From Pseudochrobactrum kiredjianiae (GTDB lineage: Bacteria; Pseudomonadota; Alphaproteobacteria; Rhizobiales; Rhizobiaceae), in the NCBI RefSeq assembly GCF_030362795.1, contig NZ_JAUCBM010000001.1, positions 1,054,001 through 1,118,000 of the forward strand: a stretch of DNA of 64,000 nucleotides, in the 5' to 3' direction. This document shows, in pieces, positions 1-10,123 of this stretch. The notes beneath the pieces are model-generated. The model did not search any database. It was not told the origin of the DNA and saw nothing but the letters and a program-made list of their open reading frames with translations. Within the stretch, counting starts at the first letter, position 1. Each line of letters starts with the position of its first letter. The translations under genes and the position numbers were made by a program.

Positions 1-906
1 TTCGGTTACATAAAGCCCCGGAATGCCGATATTTCCCGCTGCGCGGGTAATCTCCATCATCTGATTGAGGACGATTGCCGGTTGCTCGCCGCCTGCATGG
101 CCGCGTGCTTCAAAGCCCACGGCATCAATGGCACTGTCGACTTCATTGCTGCCGGTAATATCGGCAATCAGATCACCAAGACGGTCAGAAGCAGAGAGAT
201 CGACCGGCTCAAAACCGACTTTCTTGGCATGTGCCAGACGTTCTTTGTTAAAGTCACCGATCATCACCACGGCTGCACCGAGAATACGGGCAGAAGCTGC
301 AGCTGCCAGACCAACAGGGCCTGCACCAGCCACATAAACGATCGAGCCAACGCCGACACCGGCTTTAACTGCGCCGTGGAAGCCGGTTGGCAGAATGTCG
401 GACAGCATGGTCAGATCACGGATTTTGGCCAGCGCGCGGTCACGATCCGGAATTTTCAGCAGGTTAAAATCTGCATAAGGAATGGTGACATATTTGGCCT
501 GACCACCGATCCAGCCGCCCATATCCACATAGCCATAGGCACCACCCGCGCGCGACGGATTAACGGTGAGGCACACGCCGGTATCCTGTGCGCGGCAGGT
601 GCGGCAGCGGCCGCAGGCCACGTTGAACGGAACGGAGACGATATCGCCCACTTCCAGCATCTCAACATCCGAGCCTTTTTCAATCACTTCGCCGGTGATT
701 TCATGGCCGAGAACCAGCCCTGCTTCTGCGCTGGTGCGGCCGCGCACCATATGCTGATCGGAGCCGCAAATATTGGTGGTAATGACTTTGAGGATGACCG
801 CATGTTCGATCTTGCGCCCTGACGGGTCGGCAAAAACCGGATCTGCGATATTCTGTACTTCAACCTGTCCCGGACCCGTATAAACGACACCACGGTTACT
901 GCGCAT
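1..906 (-). CDS. fdhA: Glutathione-independent formaldehyde dehydrogenase, 3' end outside window
   Basis: Zinc- and NAD-dependent medium-chain dehydrogenase that would oxidise formaldehyde to formate in the cytoplasm without glutathione. The first 302 codons are present and the gene runs off the left edge. Visible motifs: the catalytic-zinc Cys in NICGSDQH, GHEITGEV, the structural-zinc cluster CGRCRTC with a fourth Cys shortly after, and the Rossmann motif GAGPVG. The text follows the Pseudomonas putida enzyme closely as I remember it (for example FNVACGRCR and GGAYGYVDMG). The start is set by GGGAGGAAAA just upstream of the ATG. The closest alternative is another class of zinc alcohol dehydrogenase, which the near-identical blocks make unlikely. 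Confidence 0.9.
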   Translation of the reverse strand, partial: MRSNRGVVYTGPGQVEVQNIADPVFADPSGRKIEHAVILKVITTNICGSDQHMVRGRTSAEAGLVLGHEITGEVIEKGSDVEMLEVGDIVSVPFNVACGRCRTCRAQDTGVCLTVNPSRAGGAYGYVDMGGWIGGQAKYVTIPYADFNLLKIPDRDRALAKIRDLTMLSDILPTGFHGAVKAGVGVGSIVYVAGAGPVGLAAAASARILGAAVVMIGDFNKERLAHAKKVGFEPVDLSASDRLGDLIADITGSNEVDSAIDAVGFEARGHAGGEQPAIVLNQMMEITRAAGNIGIPGLYVTE

Positions 907-1061
907 GGATTTTCCTCCCAGATAAATCACCAGATGAATAAATATGTGAATGCTGTGCTGAAGATGAAGGCAATGCTATGCAAAGCATATGCCAAGTTTG
1001 TCGAGATGTCGTTCTGGACGCGACATCTGTTGTGGTGAATGGGCAGGCTGATGATTTGAAG

Positions 1062-1421
1062 TCAAGCCAGCACGCGTTCATGATGAAACACGCGACTATC
1101 CTGTGGTGCCTGTATGCGGTCATTCAATCCGTAATCGCGGATGACGCTCGCCACACGCAACCGGTAATCGGCGAAAACACCACTGCGCCCTGCCGCCTGT
1201 GCTGAGCGATGCATGAAAAGCGTACGCCAGTTTTTCACAGCCTCTTCATCACGGAAAAAGGAGAGAGACAGGATTTTGTCCGGATCACTCAGGCTCTGAA
1301 AACGCTCAACGGATATAAAGCCGTCAATTTTATGCAGTTCTGCTTTCAGATCAGCGGCAATGTCCAGATAGGTGTTTTTCTGCCCGCGAGCGGGAAGAAC
1401 TTCAAAGATAACGGCGATCAT
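1062..1421 (-). CDS. Antibiotic biosynthesis monooxygenase (ABM) domain protein
   Basis: A 119-residue protein of the dimeric ferredoxin-like ABM fold, a family of small cofactor-free oxygenases or haem-binding proteins. The N-terminal beta strand (IAVIFEVLPA), the FISVERFQSL segment and the LSFFRDEEAVKNWR helix are typical. The substrate cannot be told from sequence. AAGGAG lies about eight bases before the ATG. It is divergent from an ArsR-type regulator beginning about 75 bp away, and this pairing recurs in Brucellaceae as I recall, so the regulator probably controls it. The C-terminal ~20 residues extend beyond the usual domain. Confidence 0.8.
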   Translation of the reverse strand: MIAVIFEVLPARGQKNTYLDIAADLKAELHKIDGFISVERFQSLSDPDKILSLSFFRDEEAVKNWRTLFMHRSAQAAGRSGVFADYRLRVASVIRDYGLNDRIQAPQDSRVFHHERVLA

Positions 1422-1497
1422 GGGGAGGCTCCTTATTCTGTTTCAGAGCAGGAGATAGTCTATTGTGATGCGGCAATGTTTCGGTTATCATCGAACT

Positions 1498-2181
1498 ATG
1501 AAAGATGGCCCTGTCATAGCTTCTGTCGCCGCGCTGATCGGTGACCCCGCCCGCGCAAATATCCTCACTGCGCTGATGGATGGTCGTGCTTTGACGGTCA
1601 GTGAACTGGCAGGTGTGGCCGGTGTTACTGTGCAGACCGCCAGCGGACATCTCACCAAATTAAGTGAAGCCGGATTGCTCATTGCAGAAAAACAGGGGCG
1701 GCATCGTTATTTCCGCCTGTCTGGTGCGGATGTAGCGCAGGTGCTGGAAGCCCTGATGGGGCTGGCACAACGCACCGGTGCAGTACGTGTTCGCACGGGG
1801 CCTAAAGATGTGGCGATGCGTGAGGCGCGGATTTGCTACGATCATCTGGCAGGCGAGGCGGGTGTTGCGCTGTTCAACGGGCTGACAACGCGCAATTACC
1901 TCGAAGTTTCAGAGCAGGATGCACTTCAGCTGACCTCAGAGGGGCGGGAATTTTTCAATGGAATCGGACTTGATCCGCAGCCACTGGAAAACAAGCGCCG
2001 TCCGCTGTGTTTGCATTGTCTGGACTGGAGCGAGCGCCGCCATCATCTCGGTGGTGCGCTTGGTGCGGCACTATTGGATATGATGCTGGAGCAGCAATGG
2101 CTGCGCCGCGAACAAGGCCGTGCCTTGCACTTTACACCGGCTGGACGGCAGGCGTTTAACCATCACTTTAGCTGTCAGTGA
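1498..2181 (+). CDS. ArsR-family winged-helix transcriptional regulator
   Basis: A 227-residue DNA-binding regulator. Residues 1–75 form an ArsR/SmtB-like winged helix (GDPARANILTALMDGRALTV, then recognition helix VTVQTASGHLTKLSEAGLL and wing KQGRHRYFRL). The longer C-terminal half has Cys residues (ICYDHLAG; RRPLCLHCLDW) that could bind metal or sense redox state; this part is typical of a larger ArsR subfamily rather than the ~100-residue metal sensors. The start at 1498 fits family length, but a Shine-Dalgarno-like GGAG at about 1451 better serves GTG 1465 or ATG 1468, which would add 10–11 residues. It probably regulates the divergent ABM gene. Confidence 0.82.
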   Translation: MKDGPVIASVAALIGDPARANILTALMDGRALTVSELAGVAGVTVQTASGHLTKLSEAGLLIAEKQGRHRYFRLSGADVAQVLEALMGLAQRTGAVRVRTGPKDVAMREARICYDHLAGEAGVALFNGLTTRNYLEVSEQDALQLTSEGREFFNGIGLDPQPLENKRRPLCLHCLDWSERRHHLGGALGAALLDMMLEQQWLRREQGRALHFTPAGRQAFNHHFSCQ

Positions 2182-2228
2182 CTTTTGCAAGATAAGATTT
2201 GGGGCATTTGTAAATCAAAATCCGGTAA

Positions 2229-3860
<1,632 letters not shown>

Positions 3861-3867
3861 GACGAAT

Positions 3868-3897
3868 AAAAAAGGCCGGTTTAACCGGCCTTTTTTA
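3868..3897 (+). terminator. Rho-independent terminator of guaB
   Basis: AAAAGGCCGG and its complement CCGGCCTTTT flank a short loop and are followed by a T-run. It is directly downstream of the guaB stop codon. Confidence 0.9.
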
Positions 3898-3921
3898 TTG
3901 CCCGCAATAGAGGAGGAGTTG

Positions 3922-4140
3922 ATGGCAATTGTTCCTGATCTGCTCCAGATCAAAGCGACTGTTGAGCGCATGGAGAAACGGTATTCTGCTCAGAATGGTG
4001 ATGTAGCTCAGGTGTTGTGGGCGGCTTATGTAAAGGTTAAGGTACGTTTTGAAACTGATCTCTCTGATGAGCGCGATATATGGCTGAGCAGAGCTGCGGC
4101 ACTGATGCTGCTTAAATATCAATTGGAGGTATCGAAGTAG
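3922..4140 (+). CDS. Small hypothetical protein
   Basis: 72 residues starting MAIVPDLLQIK after a very strong AGGAGGAG ribosome-binding site. No signal peptide or membrane segment; the text is mostly helical with mixed charge (ATVERMEKRYSAQNGDV; AAYVKVKVRFETDLSDERD). I do not recognise a family. It lies after the guaB terminator and ends tail to tail with oxyR, only 5 bp apart. The strong Shine-Dalgarno and coding-like composition make it a credible gene. Confidence 0.6.
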   Translation: MAIVPDLLQIKATVERMEKRYSAQNGDVAQVLWAAYVKVKVRFETDLSDERDIWLSRAAALMLLKYQLEVSK

Positions 4141-4145
4141 GCAGT

Positions 4146-5093
4146 TCAGTTGAAATCTCTATTGTTATTGAGCAATTTATCAAGCTCATCGGATTGGAGC
4201 ATAATTTTTTCTGCACTCTGCTGCACACAAGAGGCCAATGCTTTGAAATCAGCAAGTCTCAGGCTCTGCTTGCGCCAGAACAGGCCGATCTGACGTTTAG
4301 GCGAACCATCCGAAAACGGCACGATACGAATATTCTTGTGCGGAACTTCTGAGCGGATGGCGATTTCCGGTATCAGCGTCAGCCCCATATCATTGCTGAC
4401 CATTTGCAGCAGCGTGGCCATGCTGGTCGCGCCGAAATTTACTAATGTTCGTTCTCGCGGAATAGCGCAGACTTCCAGCGCCTGATCGCGCAGGCAGTGG
4501 CCTTCTTCCAGCAGCAATAGTTTTTCCAATGCCGCATTGCCTTGTGTGAGTGGTGAGGGCAGCACATCATTATTATTAGCGGATGTTGCGATCAAAAACC
4601 GGTCATCAAAAAGATGCTGGCCGGTCAGATAAGGGTCATGCACCGGCATAGCGGCAATCACCGCATCCAGTTCACCATTGCGCAACTCTTCCAGCAGTCT
4701 GTCAGTCAGGGCTTCCCGCAGTTCCAGCGTCAGAACTGGATATTGCTTTTTGAGCGCCTGTATCAGATCGGGCAGCAAATAGGGGGCAATGGTTGGGATG
4801 ATGCCAAGTCGCAGTCGGGATTGTAAAATACCGCTTTTTTGCTCGGTCAGTTCTTCCAGCGCTCGGATTTCCTGCAAAATTATCTTGATGCGCGGCCAGA
4901 GAATATGCCCGAGTTCAGTTAGCAGAACTGTTTTATTGGCGCGCTCGAACAGTGGGCTGCCTGCAAGGTTTTCCATTTCCGCAATCTGTGCGGACAAAGC
5001 AGGTTGAGAGACAAACACACTTTCCGCGGCTTTGCGGAAGTGCAGATGAGTGGCGAGCGCATCAAAATAGCGCATTTGCTTGACTGTAAACAT
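4146..5093 (-). CDS. oxyR: Hydrogen peroxide-responsive LysR-family activator OxyR
   Basis: A 315-residue LysR regulator: N-terminal helix-turn-helix (residues 1–60, FRKAAESVFVSQPALSAQI) and a periplasmic-binding-protein-like sensor domain. The redox cysteines are in place: C200 in LLLEEGHCLRDQ and C209 in ALEVCAI, matching the peroxide-sensing Cys pair of E. coli OxyR in both context and spacing. It is divergent from katA across a 269-bp gap, the classic arrangement in which oxidised OxyR activates catalase and controls its own promoter. Length and start are normal. Confidence 0.95.
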   Translation of the reverse strand: MFTVKQMRYFDALATHLHFRKAAESVFVSQPALSAQIAEMENLAGSPLFERANKTVLLTELGHILWPRIKIILQEIRALEELTEQKSGILQSRLRLGIIPTIAPYLLPDLIQALKKQYPVLTLELREALTDRLLEELRNGELDAVIAAMPVHDPYLTGQHLFDDRFLIATSANNNDVLPSPLTQGNAALEKLLLLEEGHCLRDQALEVCAIPRERTLVNFGATSMATLLQMVSNDMGLTLIPEIAIRSEVPHKNIRIVPFSDGSPKRQIGLFWRKQSLRLADFKALASCVQQSAEKIMLQSDELDKLLNNNRDFN

Positions 5094-5145
5094 GATAAGA
5101 AAAACCTATCAATAATCTCAAGAAATACAATTGGAAATTATAGTT

Positions 5146-5161
5146 AGAATAGTTCTATTCT
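5146..5161. promoter_or_regulatory. Candidate OxyR operator between oxyR and katA
   Basis: A perfect inverted repeat, AGAATAG and CTATTCT separated by TT, with a further ATAG tetrad at 5140–5143 and CTAT at 5106–5109. OxyR sites are built from spaced ATAG/CTAT tetrads, although the spacing here is not the textbook one. It lies 53 bp from the oxyR start, as expected for autoregulation. Confidence 0.55.
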
Positions 5162-5180
5162 GAAGTCAGGGCATGAATGT

Positions 5181-5238
5181 GCAATTTCAAAGCCGCTCAG
5201 TTGAATGTCTACAGGCAGAATTAACGGCTTGAAATTGC
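5181..5238 (+). repeat. Long inverted repeat upstream of katA
   Basis: GCAATTTCAAAGCCG (5181–5195) is mirrored by CGGCTTGAAATTGC (5225–5238), one base shorter, with a 29-base interior. It lies 125 bp before the katA start. It could form an RNA hairpin in a katA leader or be a protein-binding dyad; there is no T-run, so it is not an obvious terminator. Confidence 0.5.
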
Positions 5239-5362
5239 AGCATAAACGCATGTTATGACTGGTTCCGGCGCCTCGTGGCAATTCTGAACTCGTCATCATT
5301 TTGTCATGCCGAATTTTTTATAATGGCTCAAACCAGAGCCTATAATTCAAGGGAGTGCTAAA

Positions 5363-6862
5363 ATGGCCGATCGTCCGATTATGACTACCAGTGCCGGTTC
5401 ACCGATACCGGATAATCAGAATTCCCTGACCGCCGGTGAGCGCGGTCCGGTCTTAATGACCGATTATCAGCTGATTGAAAAGCTGGCGCATCAGAACCGC
5501 GAGCGTATTCCGGAGCGTGCAGTGCATGCCAAAGGCTGGGGCGCTCATGGTACGCTGACCATCACCGGTGATATTTCCAAATATACCAAAGCCAAAGCCT
5601 TACAGCCGGGTGCCAAGACCCCGATGATCGCTCGTTTTTCCACTGTTGCCGGTGAGGCCGGTGCGGCAGATGCTGAGCGTGACGTGCGCGGCTTCTCGCT
5701 CAAATTCTATACAGAGGAAGGCAACTGGGATCTGGTTGGTAATAATACGCCGGTCTTCTTCGTGCGTGATCCGGTGAAGTTCCCGGACTTCATTCATACC
5801 CAGAAACGCCACCCGAAAACCAATATGCGTTCCGCCACAGCAATGTGGGATTTCTGGTCGCTGTCACCGGAAAGCCTGCATCAGGTGACTATTCTGATGT
5901 CTGACCGTGGCCTCCCAACCGATGTGCGCCACATTAATGGTTACGGTTCGCATACTTATTCGTTCTGGAATGATGCCGGTGAGCGTTACTGGGTGAAGTT
6001 CCACTTCAAGACCCTGCAGGGTCATAAGCACTGGACGAATGCAGAGGCCGAAAAAATTGTCGGTCAGACTCGTGAATCGACACAGGCTGACCTGTTTGGC
6101 GCGATTGAAAAAGGTGAGTTCCCGCGCTGGAAGGTGCAGGTTCAGATCATGCCTGAACTTGATGCTGATAAGACAACCTATAACCCGTTCGATCTGACCA
6201 AAGTCTGGCCGCATGCGGATTATCCGGTGATGGATATCGGTATTCTGGAACTGAACCGTAATGCTGATAATTACTTTGCGGAAATCGAACAGGCTGCATT
6301 CTCGCCGTCGAATATCGTGCCGGGTATCGGCTATTCTCCTGACAAGATGTTGCAGGCACGTGTGTTCTCTTATGCGGATGCGCATCGCCATCGTCTCGGT
6401 ACGCATTATGAGCAAATTCCGGTCAATAAGCCTACTTGCCCTGTGCATCACTACCATCGCGATGGTCAGATGAACACATTTGGCGGTATCGCAACCGGTA
6501 ATTCTGATGCTTATTACGAGCCGAATTCCTTCAATGGTCCGGTTGAGCAGCCATCAGCCAAAGAGCCGCCATTGCGTCTTTCCGGTGATGCAGCGCGTTT
6601 TGACCATCGTATCGGCAATGATGATTATTCACAGCCACGCGCTTTGTTTAATCTGTTTGATGCTGGTGAGAAAAGCCGTTTATTCTCGAATATTGCTGCG
6701 GCAATGGGTGGGGTTCCGGGCTTTATCATCGAGCGCCAGCTTGGCCACTTCAAACTGATCCATCCGGATTATGAAGCCGGTGTGCGTGCGGCGCTCAAAG
6801 CTGCCCATGGCTATGAGGCGAATACAATTTCCAACGAGGAAAAACAGACTGCTGCCGAGTAA
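5363..6862 (+). CDS. katA: Monofunctional haem catalase
   Basis: Dismutates hydrogen peroxide to water and oxygen. 499 residues, the size of small-subunit (clade 3-like) catalases. The distal haem residues are H55 in [12 protein letters not shown] and N128 in [12 protein letters not shown], and the proximal haem ligand is Y337 in [14 protein letters not shown]. The AAGGGAG ribosome-binding site sits well before the ATG. Divergent from oxyR with candidate operator dyads between them, so peroxide induction through OxyR is very likely. There is no signal peptide, so it is a cytoplasmic enzyme. A GC-rich hairpin follows the stop. Confidence 0.96.
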   Translation: MADRPIMTTSAGSPIPDNQNSLTAGERGPVLMTDYQLIEKLAHQNRERIPERAVHAKGWGAHGTLTITGDISKYTKAKALQPGAKTPMIARFSTVAGEAGAADAERDVRGFSLKFYTEEGNWDLVGNNTPVFFVRDPVKFPDFIHTQKRHPKTNMRSATAMWDFWSLSPESLHQVTILMSDRGLPTDVRHINGYGSHTYSFWNDAGERYWVKFHFKTLQGHKHWTNAEAEKIVGQTRESTQADLFGAIEKGEFPRWKVQVQIMPELDADKTTYNPFDLTKVWPHADYPVMDIGILELNRNADNYFAEIEQAAFSPSNIVPGIGYSPDKMLQARVFSYADAHRHRLGTHYEQIPVNKPTCPVHHYHRDGQMNTFGGIATGNSDAYYEPNSFNGPVEQPSAKEPPLRLSGDAARFDHRIGNDDYSQPRALFNLFDAGEKSRLFSNIAAAMGGVPGFIIERQLGHFKLIHPDYEAGVRAALKAAHGYEANTISNEEKQTAAE

Positions 6863-6881
6863 ATAATTATAATAAAAGAAC

Positions 6882-6916
6882 AAATGCCGCCGGATGTCAT
6901 GTCCGGCGGCATTTGA
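6882..6916 (+). terminator. Hairpin terminator after katA
   Basis: AAATGCCGCCGGA pairs with TCCGGCGGCATTT around a 7-base loop. The following T-rich stretch is interrupted, so termination may be partial. Confidence 0.7.
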
Positions 6917-6989
6917 TTTATTTGCCGTAGAATTGACCTTTACAGCCAGTGTGCTGAAATGCCGGACAATAAAGCAGAGGTCAAACCCT

Positions 6990-7163
6990 ATGATGTTCGT
7001 AATCTTTCTTTTTATGTTCCTTGCATTAGCTCTGGGATTGTTCGGCTGGCGGACACTCGCGCTGATCTGTGTTGCTCTCAGTCTGGGATTGGCGGCCAAA
7101 GAGTTCCTTTGGGAAATTCACAGCGCTGAATATGGCTACAGCATGCCGTGGCTCGACCTGTAA
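6990..7163 (+). CDS. DUF5993-type small membrane protein
   Basis: 57 residues beginning MMFVIFLFMFLALALGLFGW: two hydrophobic segments (about 3–17 and 22–38) and a polar tail. It resembles DUF5993 proteins, which as I recall occur next to DsbB homologues. That is the case here: the dsbB-like gene begins 34 bp downstream, so the two are probably co-transcribed. Function unknown; a partner in disulfide formation is an inference from position only. Confidence 0.65.
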   Translation: MMFVIFLFMFLALALGLFGWRTLALICVALSLGLAAKEFLWEIHSAEYGYSMPWLDL

Positions 7164-7197
7164 AATACGCTTTTGCTGAATTTTTAGGAGACTTTGC

Positions 7198-7806
7198 ATG
7201 GTCAGTCATACGCAGCAAACAATAATACCAGATCCATCGCAGCGGCTGTTGTGGATGCAACTGCATTTTCTATATCTGCTGGCAATGATGGCGATGATTG
7301 CCACTATTTTGACAACGGCAATGGTCTATCAATATGCCGATGGCGAATTGCCGTGTCCGCTATGTTTGTTGCAGCGCCTTGCGATGTTCGGTGTTTGCTT
7401 TGGTCTGGTTCTGCAATTTCGCTATGGGGCTAGTTTTCAAAACTCCGGTATCAGTTTGTTCTTCGCTATTTTTCTGCTGATTGTTTCTGTGCGCCAGACT
7501 TTACTCGATATTTATACCCGAGCGGGACATGAATATATCGGCTCTACAGTTTTCGGGCTGCATATGCCGGTCTGGTCGGTGCTGATCGCATTGGCGCTGA
7601 TTACTGCTTTTGCTGCCCAGATGTTGCTTTGGGGCGATACGCGCCATAACAGGCGCGTATCACTGAGAAAATTTCCTGTGTTGCGTTCCGTAGCTGTTGT
7701 TTTAAGCCTCTATGTTGTGCTGATCGTTGCGATCAATACCGTTTCAGTTGCTGTGCAGTGCGGTCTGGGGCAATGCCATACAACGGGCTATGCCCTGTTG
7801 AAATAA
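7198..7806 (+). CDS. DsbB-family disulfide bond formation protein
   Basis: Inner-membrane thiol oxidase of the DsbB type, expected to pass electrons from a periplasmic DsbA-like protein to quinone. 202 residues with about five hydrophobic segments. The first redox pair is C53/C56 in CPLCLLQR, the family signature. The usual second pair in the second periplasmic loop is missing (that loop, TRAGHEYIGSTVFG, has no Cys); instead C188 and C193 lie at the extreme C-terminus (VQCGLGQCH). AGGAGA lies before the ATG. Preceded by a DUF5993 gene and katA, so it sits in an oxidative/thiol neighbourhood. Confidence 0.85.
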   Translation: MVSHTQQTIIPDPSQRLLWMQLHFLYLLAMMAMIATILTTAMVYQYADGELPCPLCLLQRLAMFGVCFGLVLQFRYGASFQNSGISLFFAIFLLIVSVRQTLLDIYTRAGHEYIGSTVFGLHMPVWSVLIALALITAFAAQMLLWGDTRHNRRVSLRKFPVLRSVAVVLSLYVVLIVAINTVSVAVQCGLGQCHTTGYALLK

Positions 7807-7919
7807 GCTGTTTTTTGCAGCCAAATCTGGTCGTGCCTTTGTGTCGCGTGTGATTTATGTTGCCATTTGCTGTCGCACAGGGTTATGCGATGCAGAACAG
7901 TTATGGCAAAGGAATGATA

Positions 7920-9212
7920 ATGCGGGTTGGCGGACGGTTGCAGGCAGCAATAGAAGTGCTGGAAGATATTGAGCGCCAGAGCCGTGCTGCTTCCGATGCG
8001 TTGAAAGACTGGGGCGCTGCGCACCGCTTTGCGGGGGCTGGCGACCGCGCCGTGATCGGCAATATTGTTTATGATGTACTGCGTCGAAAATTATCACTTG
8101 GCTGGCGCATGGATGCGCAAGATGCCCATGCGCTGGTTCACGCCTCGGTTTTGAGCGATCCGGATATGGGTGCTGAATGGCTGGAAGCCAATCTCGCCGG
8201 TGATAAATTCGCACCTGCGCCTATGAGCGCTGAGCAGTTGCAGGCATGGGAAAGCCGCGATCTGGCTGATGCGCCGGATTATGTCCGCGCTGATATTGCC
8301 GAGAGCTGGGTGCCGGAGTTTTCAGAATTGTTCGGCGAGGGCTGGGTCGAGCAGGCGGCAGCTCTTGCGACGCGCCCGCCGGTTGATTTGCGCGTTAATA
8401 CACTGAAAACCAATCGCGATAAGGTATTAGCCGCGCTCGAAGGTCTGAAAAATGCCGGGGCAGAAGCCGCGCCTTATCTGACGGATGCTGTGCGTATTCC
8501 GCCTTTGCGCGCTCTTGGCCGCCATCCGAATGTGCAGACGGAGCAGGCCTTTCTCGATGGCTGGTATGAGGTTCAGGATTTAGGTTCGCAACTGGCTGCC
8601 AAGTTAGTCGGCGCACAGCCTGGTCTTCAGGTGATGGATTATTGCGCCGGTGCGGGTGGTAAGACACTGGCACTTGCCGCTGCGATGCAGAATAAAGGGC
8701 AGATTCATGCCTATGATGCCGAGCGTTCGCGCCTCAACCCGATCCATGAGCGTTTGAGCCGCGCCGGTGTGCGTAATACACAGGTGCATAACCGACCGGA
8801 AAATCTGGAGCCTTACAAAGATCTGATGGATATTGTGCTGACCGATGCGCCTTGCACCGGCTCCGGTACATGGCGCCGTCGCCCTGATGCTAAATGGCGC
8901 TTGACGGATGTGCAGCTTGAGCGTCGTGTGGCCGATCAGCAGGACGTACTGGAAGCGGCAAAACATTATGTCAAACCTGGCGGTCGTCTGGTTTATGTGA
9001 CCTGTTCGCTGTTTGCTTCTGAGAATAACCGTCAGATTTCCCGTTTTCTGGAAGAGAATCCTGACTATACAGCACTGCCAATGGCAGAGCTGTGGAACGG
9101 CATAACCGATCAGGCGCAACCGCATTATCCTGATTTTGGCGCCGTGTTCTCGCCGCTTTCCACCGATACAGACGGGTTTTATATTGCTGTGTTGCAAAAT
9201 CAGGCGGTTTAA
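7920..9212 (+). CDS. RsmB/NOP-family RNA (cytosine-5)-methyltransferase
   Basis: A 430-residue SAM-dependent m5C methyltransferase of the RsmB/Nop2/Sun class, most likely acting on rRNA. An N-terminal NusB-like helical region (residues 1–120) precedes the Rossmann methyltransferase domain with the SAM motif MDYCAGAGGKTLALAA. Both family cysteines are present: the PCT motif in TDAPCTGSGTWRRRPD and the TCS motif in VYVTCSLFASEN. The longer open frame starts at 7857, but AAAGGA places the start at MRVGGRLQAA. The position between guaB and guaA is typical of Brucellaceae as I recall. Whether it is true RsmB (C967) cannot be settled from sequence alone. Confidence 0.9.
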   Translation: MRVGGRLQAAIEVLEDIERQSRAASDALKDWGAAHRFAGAGDRAVIGNIVYDVLRRKLSLGWRMDAQDAHALVHASVLSDPDMGAEWLEANLAGDKFAPAPMSAEQLQAWESRDLADAPDYVRADIAESWVPEFSELFGEGWVEQAAALATRPPVDLRVNTLKTNRDKVLAALEGLKNAGAEAAPYLTDAVRIPPLRALGRHPNVQTEQAFLDGWYEVQDLGSQLAAKLVGAQPGLQVMDYCAGAGGKTLALAAAMQNKGQIHAYDAERSRLNPIHERLSRAGVRNTQVHNRPENLEPYKDLMDIVLTDAPCTGSGTWRRRPDAKWRLTDVQLERRVADQQDVLEAAKHYVKPGGRLVYVTCSLFASENNRQISRFLEENPDYTALPMAELWNGITDQAQPHYPDFGAVFSPLSTDTDGFYIAVLQNQAV

Positions 9213-9507
9213 AACATTTGCGAGCCAAAAGTGGTAATCGCTCTAAGCGCGCTGTTTTTCTGATTCCGATAACAATGTTGAAAATTTACCGGCTTTAGAG
9301 GCTTTAAAGCTGGTATTTTTTTCTGTTTGCGCTATTAGCTAAGCTTGAAAAGCAGTATCCGATATAAATATATGTCTATGAGCGCATATCTGCCAATCTG
9401 TTTAGTATAGTCCATGCTTTATGCAGGTCGGTGGTTGGAATAGGTTCGCAAGACTGTTATGCAGGCGCCATAAAACTGACATTCAGTGTACAAGGCTGAG
9501 GGATATT

Positions 9508-9963
9508 ATGGCAGTACCGAGAATAGCAGAACCGGACTTCAAAGAACGGGTTGAGCAAAGTTTCGCACGTCAGGCTGTGATGAAACTGATTGGCGCGCAA
9601 TTGACCCGTTGCGAACCGGGGGTGGTTGAAGTGGAGCTGCCGTTTCGCGCAGACCTGACGCAGCAGCATGGCTTTTTGCATGCGGGTATTGTGTCAACGG
9701 CGCTGGATTCGGTTTGTGCCTATTCTGCGCTGACAATGATGCCAGCGGATGCAGCGGTTTTGACTATTGAGTTCAAGGTCAATCTGCTTGCGCCCGGTAA
9801 AGGCGACCATTTTCTGTTCCTCGGTAATGTGACCAAGCAGGGACGCACGATTATGGTGAGCGACGGACAGGCATTTGCCGTCGGCGAAACCGAAGTGAAA
9901 CTGATCGCCACGATGACAGCGACGCTGATGGTGGTCAAAGATCGCGAAGATTTGCAGGACTAG
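9508..9963 (+). CDS. PaaI-family hot-dog thioesterase
   Basis: 151 residues of the hot-dog fold, acting on acyl-CoA thioesters of unknown acyl type. The signature HGFLHAGIVSTALDSVCAYSA contains the His/Gly and the Asp expected in the catalytic helix. The open frame extends upstream to 9421, but GAGGGA before ATG 9508 and normal family length favour this start. It sits alone between the RNA methyltransferase and the nucleosidase on the same strand, with gaps of about 295 bp upstream and 160 bp downstream. No features are visible in the 295-bp upstream gap, which is AT-rich. Confidence 0.85.
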   Translation: MAVPRIAEPDFKERVEQSFARQAVMKLIGAQLTRCEPGVVEVELPFRADLTQQHGFLHAGIVSTALDSVCAYSALTMMPADAAVLTIEFKVNLLAPGKGDHFLFLGNVTKQGRTIMVSDGQAFAVGETEVKLIATMTATLMVVKDREDLQD

Positions 9964-10123
9964 GTTATTCTCTGAGCACCTGTCCTGAATGTGCTGTTTA
10001 TAGAACGTCTTCTGTAAGCAGCTTTTTGATTTGAACCTCGCGCGGATTTATTCCAAGGCTCCGCGCAAGTCCGAATAAAAGGGTGTGCCACATTACTTAG
10101 TATGGGTGGCCTCAGGTGTTAGA

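Noticed and set aside
82-822. 246-codon plus-strand frame at the left edge
   Set aside because: It lies antisense to the formaldehyde dehydrogenase, whose zinc and nucleotide motifs are unmistakable; no ribosome-binding site or family match for the plus frame.
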